A DNA stretch of 44,225 nucleotides, from positions 1-44,225 of the forward strand of contig CAILIO010000305.1 in assembly GCA_903834285.1 (NCBI GenBank). Reading direction: 5' to 3'. A program made the translations under genes and the position numbers. The DNA comes from an uncultured Sphingomonadales bacterium. GTDB taxonomy: Bacteria; Pseudomonadota; Alphaproteobacteria; Sphingomonadales; Sphingomonadaceae. Under the pieces are notes generated by a model. That model did not search any database. It had not been told where the DNA came from and worked only from the letters and a program-made list of their open reading frames with translations. Shown piece after piece: positions 34,078 through 43,051 of this stretch (within the stretch, counting starts at the first letter, position 1; each line of letters opens with the position of its first letter).

Positions 34078-35412
34078 GTGCCCACACCCATCGCCGAATT
34101 GCGCGAGCGCATCGCGGCGCAGCGCACCGACAACCCGGCGATGTATGGCGGGGTCGATTTTGCGATCCATCCCGAACGCCTGCTGCTGGACGGTGACGTC
34201 GCGGGCAGCGAACTGCGCGCCTATCCCAAGGTCGCGGCCACGCTGCTCCAAAACCGCGACCTGATGGAGCGCATGGGCGCCTATACCATGATGGGCGATG
34301 CGGTGGCCGATGCTTATGCCGCGCTGATGCCGGAATACGGCTTCAAGCGGCTGGTCGACATGCTCGTGGAGGCCTGCGACAAGGGTCTGGACAAAGTCGA
34401 GGGTGCGCCCGCTCCGCTCGTCACCTTCATCCGCGCGATGGAAGCCACGCCGGCTTGGGTGGACAGGGCAATGGTCGAGGAAGGCGCGCGGCTGCAGCGC
34501 GTTTCCTTCGCCAATGCCGCGCCCTGGGCGATTCGCGGCGCCTTCATCGCGACGTTCATGAACAAGTACGCCGCGCTGCCAATGGCGCTGACTGGCACGC
34601 TTTCGAACAAGACCGCCGCGCGGCGCATCAAGGAAACCGCGACGTTCTTCGGCACATCGGTGCTGCCCGGTGCGCTCGCCCGCTTCGGCCCCGGCTTCAA
34701 GGCCGCGGCGATGGTGCGGCTGATGCATTCGATGGTGCGCTTCAATGTGCTGTCACAAAGCCAAGGAGCGACAAGGCGCTGGGACCAGACGGTCTACGGC
34801 ATTCCGATCCCGCAAGTGGACCAGATGCCCGCCGGGCTGATCTCGGATTTCCTGATCTCGTCCAAGGTGCTGCGCGAGGGCCGCAGCGCGTTCACGCCCG
34901 ACGAGCGCGCGCAGATTGAGCTGTCGCGGTACCGCTGCTTCCTGCTCGGCCTGCCCGAGGACCTGCTGGCCGAGACCCCGCAGGGGATCGTCGATGCCTG
35001 GAACGCCCGCGCGCTCTCGCTGCGTGCCGGGTTTGACGAAGCGACCTGCGGCGGCCTCCTGCGCGCGACGCTCGAAGCCGACCTGATCGACACCTCGACC
35101 CCGCAGGGCCAGATCCGCGCGCGGCTCGAACGCTCGTTCGCCAAAGTCTATTTCATGCAGAACTTCTGCGACGGCAGCGAAAAGGCGGCGGCGCGCTTTG
35201 GCGTCAAAATTCGCGCGATCGACCGGATGCGCGCGACAGCCGTCGGCGTGGGTCTCATGGGGCAGATGCGGCTCTACGGCGTCGCCGCCAGAACGCCGGT
35301 CGTGCGGCATCTGGCGGACCAACGCCTCGTCGGCAAAGTGCGCAGCTACCTCGGCAGCCTGGGGCATGCCGAGTTCACCACCGACGCGGCGAAGTACAAG
35401 CCGGCGGCATAG
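34078..35412 (+). CDS. DUF2236 (MpaB/Lcp-like) haem-type oxygenase family protein
   Basis: This 444-residue protein resembles the oxygenase MpaB family (DUF2236), which includes the haem-dependent latex clearing protein. The conserved RLMHSMVRFNV motif, with H217, corresponds to the family's histidine. Other family-like stretches are PAMYGGVDFAIHPERLLLDG and QMPAGLISDFLISSKVLREG. No signal peptide is visible. The GTG at 34078 begins 5 bp after sufA, in a position that suggests coupling; the Shine-Dalgarno sequence is poor and the ATG at 34141 is an alternative start. Haem or Fe dependence and the link to suf are inference. Confidence 0.78.
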   Translation: MPTPIAELRERIAAQRTDNPAMYGGVDFAIHPERLLLDGDVAGSELRAYPKVAATLLQNRDLMERMGAYTMMGDAVADAYAALMPEYGFKRLVDMLVEACDKGLDKVEGAPAPLVTFIRAMEATPAWVDRAMVEEGARLQRVSFANAAPWAIRGAFIATFMNKYAALPMALTGTLSNKTAARRIKETATFFGTSVLPGALARFGPGFKAAAMVRLMHSMVRFNVLSQSQGATRRWDQTVYGIPIPQVDQMPAGLISDFLISSKVLREGRSAFTPDERAQIELSRYRCFLLGLPEDLLAETPQGIVDAWNARALSLRAGFDEATCGGLLRATLEADLIDTSTPQGQIRARLERSFAKVYFMQNFCDGSEKAAARFGVKIRAIDRMRATAVGVGLMGQMRLYGVAARTPVVRHLADQRLVGKVRSYLGSLGHAEFTTDAAKYKPAA

Positions 35413-35456
35413 CCCGAGTTGACAGGGGTGCGGGGGTTTGTGATCCTTGGCACGCT

Positions 35457-35669
35457 ATGAGCGACGCCAAGATCAAAGGCCCGGCCTCCTACTTTCCCTC
35501 GATCGAGAAGACGTACGGCCGCCCGATCGCCGAATGGAAAGACCTTGTGCGGGCAGCGCTCCCGGCCAAACACATGGAGCTTGTCGCCATGCTCAAGGAA
35601 CAGCACGGGATGGGGCACGGTCATGCCAATGCCATCGTGGCCCAAACCCTCGCCGATACCGGCGCCTGA
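35457..35669 (+). CDS. DUF4287 domain protein
   Basis: This 70-residue protein has the DUF4287 pattern: KIKGPASYFPSIEKTYGRPI, then EWKDLVRAALPAKHMELVAM and a glycine/histidine-rich GMGHGHANAIVAQTL. It is a small soluble domain, often found in single-domain proteins of unknown function. It has a standard ATG start, 44 bp after the DUF2236 gene. The 3' end faces the PilZ gene with only a few bases between the stops. Confidence 0.85.
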   Translation: MSDAKIKGPASYFPSIEKTYGRPIAEWKDLVRAALPAKHMELVAMLKEQHGMGHGHANAIVAQTLADTGA

Positions 35670-35674
35670 ATTTC

Positions 35675-36001
35675 CTAGAGCCGCCGGAGCCGGATCGGCA
35701 CGGGCTCGGCCAGCAGCGCATCAACCTGCCGCGAACCCAGCGGCCTTGCGAATTCGACGCCGAGCCGCGCGCGGTCCGACCAGCGGATGATCGCGCGGGT
35801 GACAACGGTGCCGAAATCGATCTCGACGAACTGGCCATTGGCGCCATCGGCCAGATCGTTGCTCTCGATCTGGCATCCATAGCGCGAGATATCATAGATC
35901 CGCTGGACGCGCCCGGTCGCCGGATTGCCCGCGCGCGTGCGCTGGACGCGGCGGTTCTCCACCGTGTCTGCCTGCGTCAGCATTCTGGCCGGAATGTGCA
36001 T
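35675..36001 (-). CDS. PilZ domain protein
   Basis: This 108-residue protein is a single PilZ domain, the usual c-di-GMP receptor fold. The N-terminal arginine motif is NRRVQRTRAG (R17, R18, R21), and the second motif is DISRYGCQIES (D37, S39, G42). A later LGVEF-like stretch completes the barrel. These residues allow c-di-GMP binding, although RxxxR spacing should be checked. No diguanylate cyclase or phosphodiesterase is in the window. The ATG at 36001 follows AAGGGGACGG. It may affect motility or surface polysaccharide. Confidence 0.88.
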   Translation of the reverse strand: MHIPARMLTQADTVENRRVQRTRAGNPATGRVQRIYDISRYGCQIESNDLADGANGQFVEIDFGTVVTRAIIRWSDRARLGVEFARPLGSRQVDALLAEPVPIRLRRL

Positions 36002-36090
36002 AGCCGTCCCCTTGCGATGGGGTGATTATGCAGCCTTTCCGGTAAACACTTCCTGCTGTGCGCATGGCTAACAGCGGGTGAAGAGCGGGC

Positions 36091-37029
36091 TTATGCTTCG
36101 GCAAGAAACGCCAGCAGCGCCTGTTCGAGCGGGTCGGTCTGGCCATCCGCCTGAATGCGGCCATCGAGCCAGGATTGTTCTGGCGAGGTGATCGCCGCGT
36201 CAGCGCCGACTTCACCGGCATAGTCCCGCGCGGGCTTTCCGCCCGAAAGCAGGTCGTGCGCGGCCGTACCGAGGCCCTGCGCGCCGACCCGGGTCATGCG
36301 CCCGAAGAAGCGGCCAAGGCTGCTGGAGGTATCGTTCATGAAGTTTTCGAGCTCGGCCGCGCGTTCGCGGGTCACGCCGCGCGCATTGTTCCAGCCCTGC
36401 AAGTAGTTGCCCACGCCCTGCACGAACAAGCGCTGCCATTCGGCCGCGTTGTCGGCACCGAGCGCGGCGTCCTTGAGGCGGAACAGCATTTCGGCCTCGC
36501 GCTGGCTGACCGCCGCAGGGCGATCGCCGCCGCTGGCGAAGATCACGCGGCGCAGAAGCTTGCATTCGGCTTCGGTGATCGAGCCTGCACTCAGCGCGCC
36601 GCCGTCCCGCGTCGGGCCCTCGCCGGTCAGCACCGCGCGTTCGATCTGCGCAAGCGCATAGTCCTTGAGGCGGTCCGGGGTGCCGAGCGCCTTTTCGAGG
36701 ACGCGGACAAGGAGTTCGAGTTCAGCCTGCAAATCGAGGCGGCCGTCCTGATCGAGGCGCGTGATCAGCCAGTCGGCAACCGTGTCGGATACATAGCCCT
36801 TGGGCTCGGTGCCGTTCAGCACATACTCGCCCACCGCTTCGACGAGGAAGTCGATCCATTCGGGGCTCTTGGCGGAGACGACCTCGTTGATCGCCAGAAT
36901 CGCCTCGGCCTCGGTCTGGTCGATCCGCCCGTCGGGCCAGGCGGTGCGGCGCAGGACCAGCACATCGTCGGCAGAAATCGCGCCGTCGGCCGCCGCCTGG
37001 CGAGCAAGCTCAGGGAAATTGATCGTCAT
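36091..37029 (-). CDS. Hypothetical protein with repeated DGR(I/L) acidic-loop motifs
   Basis: I do not recognise a named family for this 312-residue cytoplasmic protein. Three stretches look alike: WPDGRIDQTEAEAIL (31-45), DQDGRLDLQAELELLV (93-108) and WLDGRIQADGQTDPLEQALL near the end. The first two resemble EF-hand or TerB-like acidic loops followed by a helix, but they lack the full 12-residue EF-hand ligand pattern. The rest is mostly helical, including GRFFGRMTRVGAQGLG. The ATG at 37029 (MTINFPELARQAA) has an AGCGGACGG upstream; codon 12 of a longer frame is therefore the start. It lies between PilZ and TauE genes. Confidence 0.7.
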   Translation of the reverse strand: MTINFPELARQAAADGAISADDVLVLRRTAWPDGRIDQTEAEAILAINEVVSAKSPEWIDFLVEAVGEYVLNGTEPKGYVSDTVADWLITRLDQDGRLDLQAELELLVRVLEKALGTPDRLKDYALAQIERAVLTGEGPTRDGGALSAGSITEAECKLLRRVIFASGGDRPAAVSQREAEMLFRLKDAALGADNAAEWQRLFVQGVGNYLQGWNNARGVTRERAAELENFMNDTSSSLGRFFGRMTRVGAQGLGTAAHDLLSGGKPARDYAGEVGADAAITSPEQSWLDGRIQADGQTDPLEQALLAFLAEA

Positions 37030-37119
37030 CAGCAGTCCGTCCGCTTGTCTAGAGGCCGACACTTATGGACCGGAGAGAGTTTATTTGGCGTTACCCATGC
37101 AGCCGCTGCGACAGGCCGA

Positions 37120-37863
37120 TCAGCCGAGCAGGCGGACAACGGCCATGAGCGCGGAAAGCGCCAGCAGGAAGCCGACAAAGCTGCGCCACAGCGTATCGCT
37201 GACTTTGCCGAAGGCGAGCGATCCCAGATGATTGCCGATCAGCACCGGGCCGAACAGCAGGAGCGCAAAAAGCGCATCGCGCCAGCAGGCCAGCCGCAAG
37301 GCCAGCGCCGCGGCCGTGCTGGCGGTCGACGTAAGCAGGAACACCGTCAGCATCGAGGCGCGCGCCACCTCGCGCGGGATCGGGCGGCGCAGATAGTAGG
37401 GCACGACCGGCGGGCCCGGCATGCCGGCAAATCCGGTGAGCAGGCCCGTTGCGGCACCGGTCAGTCCGGTTTCGAGCCGGCCGGGGGCATGGCCGGGCTT
37501 GGCTGGCAGCAAGACCATCGCGAAAGCGCCGATCGCCACGACTGCGATCAGCACGCGGGCCACAGCAGGCGGCGTCGCAAACAGGGCAAGCAGGCCAAGC
37601 GGGGTCAGCAGCATCGCCAGGCCGCCGATCACCCCGGCGCTTTTCTCGCCGACGTTCCACACCTTGCGCGCGCCGACGAGGCCGATCAGCAGGCCGAGCA
37701 TGTTGGAGACAACCACCGCCTCGCCCGGGCGGATGACCAGCGCGATCAGGGGCACCAGCAGGATCGCCATGCCGAACCCCGCCAGGCCGCGCACGAAGGC
37801 GGCGACAAACGCCGCGAGCGCGCAGAGGCCGAGCGAAAGTAGCGGAAGATCGAGCGCGATCAG
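37120..37863 (-). CDS. TauE/SafE (TSUP) family permease with apparent non-canonical start
   Basis: This is a TSUP family permease, which exports sulfite, sulfonates or other anions; substrate unknown. The conserved [17 protein letters not shown] follows the first helix, with a second repeat near [18 protein letters not shown]. Six to eight hydrophobic segments are visible. The only canonical in-frame start is the GTG at 37794, which would remove the first half of helix 1. The open frame, with no stop, continues to a CTG at 37863 that overlaps the thrS stop (CTGA), and an ATC follows directly. That start restores [20 protein letters not shown] therefore give 37863, with coupling to thrS. Confidence 0.8.
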   Translation of the reverse strand: MIALDLPLLSLGLCALAAFVAAFVRGLAGFGMAILLVPLIALVIRPGEAVVVSNMLGLLIGLVGARKVWNVGEKSAGVIGGLAMLLTPLGLLALFATPPAVARVLIAVVAIGAFAMVLLPAKPGHAPGRLETGLTGAATGLLTGFAGMPGPPVVPYYLRRPIPREVARASMLTVFLLTSTASTAAALALRLACWRDALFALLLFGPVLIGNHLGSLAFGKVSDTLWRSFVGFLLALSALMAVVRLLG

Positions 37864-39854
37864 TTCCGCAGGTCCGGCGGAGTCGCTTCGGCCTTGAGCA
37901 TCGCGATGGCCTCCGCCAGCGGCATCACCTTCTGGTGCTGTTCGCCCAGCGTCCGGATCGCGACGGTGCCTTCTTCCGCCTCGCGCTTGCCGACCACGAG
38001 CAGGTAGGGGACCTTCTGCAAGGAGTGCTCGCGCACCTTGTAGTTGATCTTCTCGTTGCGCGTGTCGGTCTCGGCGCGGATGCCGGCGGCGCGCAGGGCG
38101 GCGGTGGCTTCATGCGCATAGTCGTCGGCGTCCGAGACGATGGTGGCGACCACGGCCTGCACCGGGGCGAGCCAGGCGGGCAGGCGGCCGGCGAAATGCT
38201 CGATCAGGATGCCGATAAAGCGCTCATACGATCCGAAGATCGCGCGGTGGAGCATGACCGGGCGGTGGCGCTCGCCGTCTTCGCCGATGTAGCTTGCATC
38301 GAGCCGTTCGGGCAGCACGCGGTCTGATTGCAGGGTGCCGACCTGCCAGGTGCGGCCAATCGCGTCCGTCAGGTGCCACTCGAGCTTGGGCGCATAGAAC
38401 GCGCCTTCGCCGGGGAGCTCCTCCCAGCCGTATTCCGCCGTGGCGAGCCCGGCCTCCATGACGGCATTGCGCAGTTCTTCCTCGGCCTTGTCCCACATCT
38501 CTTCGCTGCCGAAGCGCTTCTCGGGGCGCAGCGCGAGCTTGATCGCGTACGTGAAGCCGAAGTCCTTGTAGATCCGGTCGGCCAGCGCGCAGAAGGCGCG
38601 CGCTTCGCTGACGATCTGGTCCTCGCGGCAGAAGATATGCGCATCGTCCTGCGTGAACTGGCGCACGCGCATCAGCCCGTGAAGCGCGCCGTGCGGTTCG
38701 TTGCGGTGGCAGCAGCCGTTTTCATAGAAACGCAGCGGCAGCTCGCGGTAGGACTTGATGCCCTGGCGGAAGATAAGGACGTGCGCCGGGCAGTTCATCG
38801 GCTTCAACGCCATCCAGTCGGCCTCGCCCGAGATCACCGGGCCTTCGTCCTCGGTGTTGGGCACTTCGTCGGGGATGACGAACATGTTCTCGCGGTACTT
38901 GCCCCAGTGGCCGGACTGCTCCCACTGGCGCGCGTCCATCACCTGCGGGGTCTTGACCTCCTTGTAGCCAGCGCCGTCGATGGCGCGGCGCATATAGGCC
39001 TCGAGCTCCCGGTAGATGCGAAAGCCCTTGGGGTGCCAGAACACCGAACCATGCGCTTCGGCCTGGAGGTGGAACAAGTCCATCTCCGCGCCCAGCTTGC
39101 GGTGATCGCGCTTGGCGGCTTCTTCCAGCCGCATGAGGTGCGCATCGAGCTGCTTCTTGTTGAGCCAGCCGGTGCCGTAAACGCGGCTGAGCATGGCGTT
39201 GGCCTGATCGCCGCGCCAGTAGGCCCCAGAAACGCGCGTGAGTTTGAAGGCCGCCGGATCGAGCTTGCCGGTGGAGGCAAGGTGCGGGCCGCGGCACATG
39301 TCGAGCCAGTCCGAACCGGACCAGTAGACCGTCAGCTCCTCATTTTCAGGCAGTTCGGCGGCCCATTCGGCCTTGAAGGTTTCGCCCTGTTGCTGCCAGC
39401 GCGCGATGAGATCGGCGCGGCTCCAGACTTCGCGCCGCAGCGGCTTGTCTGCCGCGATGATCTTGCGCATCGCGTCTTCGATGGCGGGGAGATCATCCTC
39501 GGTAAAGGCGCGGTCCTGTGGTGCGAAATCGTAGTAAAATCCGTCGTCCGTGCTCGGGCCGAACGTGATCTGCGTGCCGGGGAACAGCGCCTGCACCGCC
39601 TCGGCCAGTACGTGGGCATAATCATGCCGCACCAGTTCGAGCGCGTCGGCCTCATCGCGCACGGTGACGAGCGCGAGCGCAGCGTCGCCTGCGAAGGGGC
39701 GGGTAATGTCGAACAGCTCACCGTCCACGCGCGCGCCGATCGCGGCCTTGGCGAGGCCCGGGCCGATCGCGGCGGCAATGTCTGCCGGGGTGGTGCCGGG
39801 CGCAACTTCGCGCACGGAACCGTCGGGCAGAGTGATCTTGAACATTTCGGACAT
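37860..39854 (-). CDS. thrS: Threonyl-tRNA synthetase
   Basis: ThrRS charges tRNA-Thr and has an N-terminal editing domain that removes mischarged serine. The 664-residue protein starts with a TGS domain (about 1-62, [14 protein letters not shown]). The editing site [10 protein letters not shown] has H77 and H81. The class II core has [20 protein letters not shown] with the zinc-binding cysteine, [20 protein letters not shown] and [11 protein letters not shown], and the C-terminal anticodon-binding domain ends with [11 protein letters not shown]. All typical. The ATG at 39854 is followed by SEMFKITL. The stop overlaps the permease start codon. Confidence 0.97.
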   Translation of the reverse strand: MSEMFKITLPDGSVREVAPGTTPADIAAAIGPGLAKAAIGARVDGELFDITRPFAGDAALALVTVRDEADALELVRHDYAHVLAEAVQALFPGTQITFGPSTDDGFYYDFAPQDRAFTEDDLPAIEDAMRKIIAADKPLRREVWSRADLIARWQQQGETFKAEWAAELPENEELTVYWSGSDWLDMCRGPHLASTGKLDPAAFKLTRVSGAYWRGDQANAMLSRVYGTGWLNKKQLDAHLMRLEEAAKRDHRKLGAEMDLFHLQAEAHGSVFWHPKGFRIYRELEAYMRRAIDGAGYKEVKTPQVMDARQWEQSGHWGKYRENMFVIPDEVPNTEDEGPVISGEADWMALKPMNCPAHVLIFRQGIKSYRELPLRFYENGCCHRNEPHGALHGLMRVRQFTQDDAHIFCREDQIVSEARAFCALADRIYKDFGFTYAIKLALRPEKRFGSEEMWDKAEEELRNAVMEAGLATAEYGWEELPGEGAFYAPKLEWHLTDAIGRTWQVGTLQSDRVLPERLDASYIGEDGERHRPVMLHRAIFGSYERFIGILIEHFAGRLPAWLAPVQAVVATIVSDADDYAHEATAALRAAGIRAETDTRNEKINYKVREHSLQKVPYLLVVGKREAEEGTVAIRTLGEQHQKVMPLAEAIAMLKAEATPPDLRN

Positions 39855-39909
39855 GGGCGCTCTCGCAAGGATTGGCTTTGTTTAGCGATCAGCGGCGCTT
39901 TGGCAGAAA

Positions 39910-39923
39910 CCGGCGCGCGCCGG
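39910..39923. terminator. GC palindrome between the GT39 gene and thrS
   Basis: CCGGCGCGCGCCGG is a 14-bp perfect palindrome 9 bp downstream of the minus-strand GT39 stop. It could form a short terminator hairpin, though with no T-tract. Confidence 0.35.
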
Positions 39924-39931
39924 AAGGCCAG

Positions 39932-41221
39932 TTATGCGTTGCGCGCTGCGCGCCGCTCCAGCCAGACCGCCAGCACCCAGCCCGCCGCCATGCACACGAA
40001 CGGCATCACCGGATAATGGAAGCGCGATTGGCCGGAGAAGATGAGCGCGATCATGCTGGGATACAGCGCGATGCCATAAGGCAGCACCCACCAGTCGATC
40101 ACCCGCTCGCCCGCAGCCCGCCGCTGGCGGATCATCAACCAGCCCGCCACCGCGAACAGCCCAAGCAGCGCGACATACCACAGCTGGTTGGCCGCGCGCA
40201 GCACCTTGAAGGCAAACGGGGCGGCGCGATAGGCGGCGGAATCGGTTTCATAGGGCCATTGCCCCTCGCCGTCCGGCCCCCAGAGCCGCAGCAATTTCAG
40301 CGGCATCAGCGCCGCGAACCGCACCGGGTGCGCCTTGATCCAGTCCTTGCCGAGCCGTGTCGCCTCTGCGTCGCGCTGCAGTTCATTGATATCCTTGCGC
40401 GCCACGAGCGCGACTACCACCGGGTCTTCGGGGGTGAAGCCGCCGCGTGCGGTGTCGTTATTGCCGGTGATGAGCGTAGCCCCGCCATTGGTCGAAACCG
40501 GCACCCAGGCACCGAGCGCTGCATGGTTGCGGATTGTCCACGGCGCGACGGTGAGCGCGGCGACCGCGATGATGAACGCGCCGCGTGCAATCACGCCGGG
40601 GGTGCGACGCAGGACATCGCCGTCGCGTAGCAGGCCGATCAGGCAGATCAGCGGCACGACCACCAGTGTCTGCGCCTTGACCAGCGTGGCGACGCCGAAC
40701 ACGAGGCCCGCCAGCACCAGCCGCAACCCGCCCTTGCGCGCGATCAGCAGCCAGCACCCACCGAGCAGCAGCGCCGTGTAGAACACTTCGGTGAGCGCGA
40801 GCGGCACGTAGAGGATCGAGTTCGGATAGACCGCCAGCAGGAACAGCGCGATGCGCGCGCCCAATTCTGATCCGAACAGCCGCCGCGCCAGATCATAAGT
40901 CAGCCAGGCCGCGACCACCGCGCAGACGAGATTGAGCAGCCCCACCGTCAGCGTCGAAGTGCCAAAGGCCCTGAACGCGAGGCTCAGCGCGAGCGGCCAG
41001 CCCGGCGGCCAGTAAGCGGTCGGCTCGCCGTGATCGCCCAGATAGCCGAGCCCTTGCGCCAGCATGTCGGCACGCGAATAGTACCACGCCGCGTCCGAGC
41101 TGGGCGCAACATCGAGCAGGATCGCGGCGGCGCGCAGCAGCGTGAACAGTGCGAAGAGCGCGATGAGCTCGCCCCGGCTGGTGGCGAACCATGCTTGCGC
41201 GGAGAGGAAACGGGCTGTCAT
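39932..41221 (-). CDS. GT39/ArnT-type membrane glycosyltransferase family protein
   Basis: This 429-residue polytopic protein has about ten hydrophobic segments. The first periplasmic loop holds DVAPSSDAAWYYSRADMLAQ and a following YWPPGWPLALSLAF. The acidic residues near the start of this loop and the pattern of transmembrane helices match dolichyl-phosphate-mannose-type (GT39) and ArnT-like transferases, which use polyprenyl-linked sugars. The C-terminal half has FSGQSRFHYPVMPFVCMAAG. The acceptor is unknown. The ATG at 41221 gives MTARFLSAQAW; an upstream ATG at 41275 overlaps the region of the divergent hydrolase. It may share the thrS region's transcript. Confidence 0.82.
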   Translation of the reverse strand: MTARFLSAQAWFATSRGELIALFALFTLLRAAAILLDVAPSSDAAWYYSRADMLAQGLGYLGDHGEPTAYWPPGWPLALSLAFRAFGTSTLTVGLLNLVCAVVAAWLTYDLARRLFGSELGARIALFLLAVYPNSILYVPLALTEVFYTALLLGGCWLLIARKGGLRLVLAGLVFGVATLVKAQTLVVVPLICLIGLLRDGDVLRRTPGVIARGAFIIAVAALTVAPWTIRNHAALGAWVPVSTNGGATLITGNNDTARGGFTPEDPVVVALVARKDINELQRDAEATRLGKDWIKAHPVRFAALMPLKLLRLWGPDGEGQWPYETDSAAYRAAPFAFKVLRAANQLWYVALLGLFAVAGWLMIRQRRAAGERVIDWWVLPYGIALYPSMIALIFSGQSRFHYPVMPFVCMAAGWVLAVWLERRAARNA

Positions 41222-41301
41222 GCCGGGCGCGCTAGCATGGCGGGCGTAAAGATAGCGTTTGTGCCACTTGCCCATTGCCGGCGCGGTGGCACAAGGGCGG
41301 C

Positions 41302-42036
41302 ATGATCGAGCACTTCACCCTGGCGTCCGGCGAGCGGATGGCCTATCGCTTCCAACCGGGCAGCCTTCCTGCGATCGTGTTCCTGCCGGGCTATATGTCC
41401 GACATGGCGGGCGGCAAGGCGCAGGCGGTGCTGCGCTGGGCCGAGGCCGAGGGACGGGCGTGCCTGCTGCTCGATTACACCGGCTGCGGCCAGAGCGAGG
41501 GCACATTTGCCGAAAAGACGCTGCCGGGATGGCGCGATGAGGTGGCGGCGCTGATACGCAGCCTCGGGATCGACAGCGTTGTGCTGTGCGGTTCGAGCAT
41601 GGGCGGGTGGCTGATGCTGCTGGTGGCAGAGGCGCTGCCGGGTATTGTCACGGCGCTGGTCGGCCTCGCCCCCGCACCCGATTTCACCGACTGGGGCTAT
41701 GACGCAGCGCAGCAGGCGGTGCTCGCGCGCGGCGAAACGCTGTTTCAGGACAACCCCTATGGCCCGGAGCCGACGCCGACCCATGCGCGGTTCTGGGCGG
41801 CGGGGCAGCAGAACCTGCTTTTGGCGCGCGGCATCGCCTTCGATGGCCCGGTGCGGCTCATCCACGGGCAGGCAGACCCGGATGTGCCGTGGGACGTTTC
41901 CCTTCGGCTGGCAGCGGCGCTGCGTTCAGCCGATGTGCAGGTGCTGCTGATCAAGGACGGGGACCACCGCCTCTCGCGCCCCGCCGATATCGCGCTGCTG
42001 CTGCATACGCTGGGCGCTTTGCCGAACCCGGCCTGA
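41302..42036 (+). CDS. Alpha/beta hydrolase
   Basis: This 244-residue enzyme has the alpha/beta-hydrolase fold. The nucleophile elbow is GSSMGG with S99, the oxyanion region is FLPGYMSDM, the acid is likely in HGQADPDVPWDV, and the histidine is in DGDHRLSRP. The YTGCGQSEG block resembles ABHD10-like thioesterases. Substrate is unknown. The ATG at 41302 (MIEHFTLASGERMAYRF) has AAGGGCGG just upstream; an ATG at 41275 in the same frame is less likely. The next gene begins 10 bp downstream, suggesting a three-gene operon with the TPR protein and the oxidoreductase. Confidence 0.88.
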   Translation: MIEHFTLASGERMAYRFQPGSLPAIVFLPGYMSDMAGGKAQAVLRWAEAEGRACLLLDYTGCGQSEGTFAEKTLPGWRDEVAALIRSLGIDSVVLCGSSMGGWLMLLVAEALPGIVTALVGLAPAPDFTDWGYDAAQQAVLARGETLFQDNPYGPEPTPTHARFWAAGQQNLLLARGIAFDGPVRLIHGQADPDVPWDVSLRLAAALRSADVQVLLIKDGDHRLSRPADIALLLHTLGALPNPA

Positions 42037-42046
42037 AGGACATTCC

Positions 42047-43051
42047 ATGCTGCTATTGCCCCTCGCCTTGTTTGCCGCCGAACCCTTCCCGTCGGTGGTC
42101 TGGCAGCAGGTCGGGCCCAATCCCTCACCGCAAGCGCCCTCCGCGCTGCCGATTCCCCGGCGCAAGCACGTGACCGAAGTCCCGCCGCCGGTGCCCGGTG
42201 CGGCGCAATCTTCGACTCCGGCGGCGACGCAGAGCGCAGCGCCCGTTGCAGCCCCTGCTCGGCCGGCACCGACGCGCTATTCGCTGTGCCTTGCTCTGGG
42301 CGACAAGGATCTGGCGGCGGGCATTGCTGCGGCCCGCGCGTGGCTCGCGGAAAGCCAGCCCGCCAATGTGCCCAATGGCGCGCCCAGCCTTGGGCGCGGC
42401 GCGGCGGCGCAGTGCCTTGGGCAGCTCCTGATGCAGCAGGGCGACTATGCCGGGGCCGAAGCGGCCTTTGCCGAGAGCGCAGGGCAAGTCCCCGCTGCCG
42501 ATGTCACGGCGGCAGCCGCGTTGCAGGCGATGGCAGGCAATGCCGCGCTGGCGGGCGGCCATGCCGAAACCGCGCTGACGTGGTTTGACAAGGCGCTCGC
42601 TGCGATCCCCGCCAAGGCACCCGCCGCCGAAGACAATGCGGCGCGCGGTTCGGTGCAGACTGATCGGTCGCGCGCGCTGGTTGCTTTGAATCGCCTTCCC
42701 GAAGCGAGCGGCGCGCTGGAAGAGGCGCACCGGCTCGCGCCCAACGATGCCGAGGGCTGGCTGCTTTCCGCCACGCTCGCGCGGCGCGACACGGATCTGG
42801 AGCGGGCGCAGCGCGATATCGAAGTGGCTGCAGGCCTTGCAGCGCATGGCGATCCGCTGGGGCCGCAGATCGGGCTTGAGGCGGGGGTCATCGCGGTGCT
42901 CGGCGGGCGCGAGGCGGCGGCGCGCAAATCGTGGGAATCGGTGCTTGCACTCGCCCCCGAAAGCGCGGAAGCCAAGGCAGCGCGCGGGTATCTGGACCAG
43001 CTCGGTCCTGCGCCTGCGCCAACGACCAGTGCGCCGGAGACCCAGCGATGA
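42047..43051 (+). CDS. Exported TPR-repeat protein
   Basis: This 334-residue protein begins with a short hydrophobic leader (MLLLPLALFAAEP), so it is likely exported. A proline/alanine-rich stretch follows to about residue 80. Then come TPR-like repeats, with GDYAGAEAAFAESAG, HAETALTWFDKALAAIP, RLPEASGALEEAHRLAP and REAAARKSWESVLALAP. It has no recognisable catalytic domain. GAAGGA lies at a suitable distance from the ATG 42047. Its stop overlaps the next start (ATGA), so it is co-translated with the flavin-dependent oxidoreductase. Function unknown; scaffold or cell-envelope role by analogy. Confidence 0.78.
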   Translation: MLLLPLALFAAEPFPSVVWQQVGPNPSPQAPSALPIPRRKHVTEVPPPVPGAAQSSTPAATQSAAPVAAPARPAPTRYSLCLALGDKDLAAGIAAARAWLAESQPANVPNGAPSLGRGAAAQCLGQLLMQQGDYAGAEAAFAESAGQVPAADVTAAAALQAMAGNAALAGGHAETALTWFDKALAAIPAKAPAAEDNAARGSVQTDRSRALVALNRLPEASGALEEAHRLAPNDAEGWLLSATLARRDTDLERAQRDIEVAAGLAAHGDPLGPQIGLEAGVIAVLGGREAAARKSWESVLALAPESAEAKAARGYLDQLGPAPAPTTSAPETQR

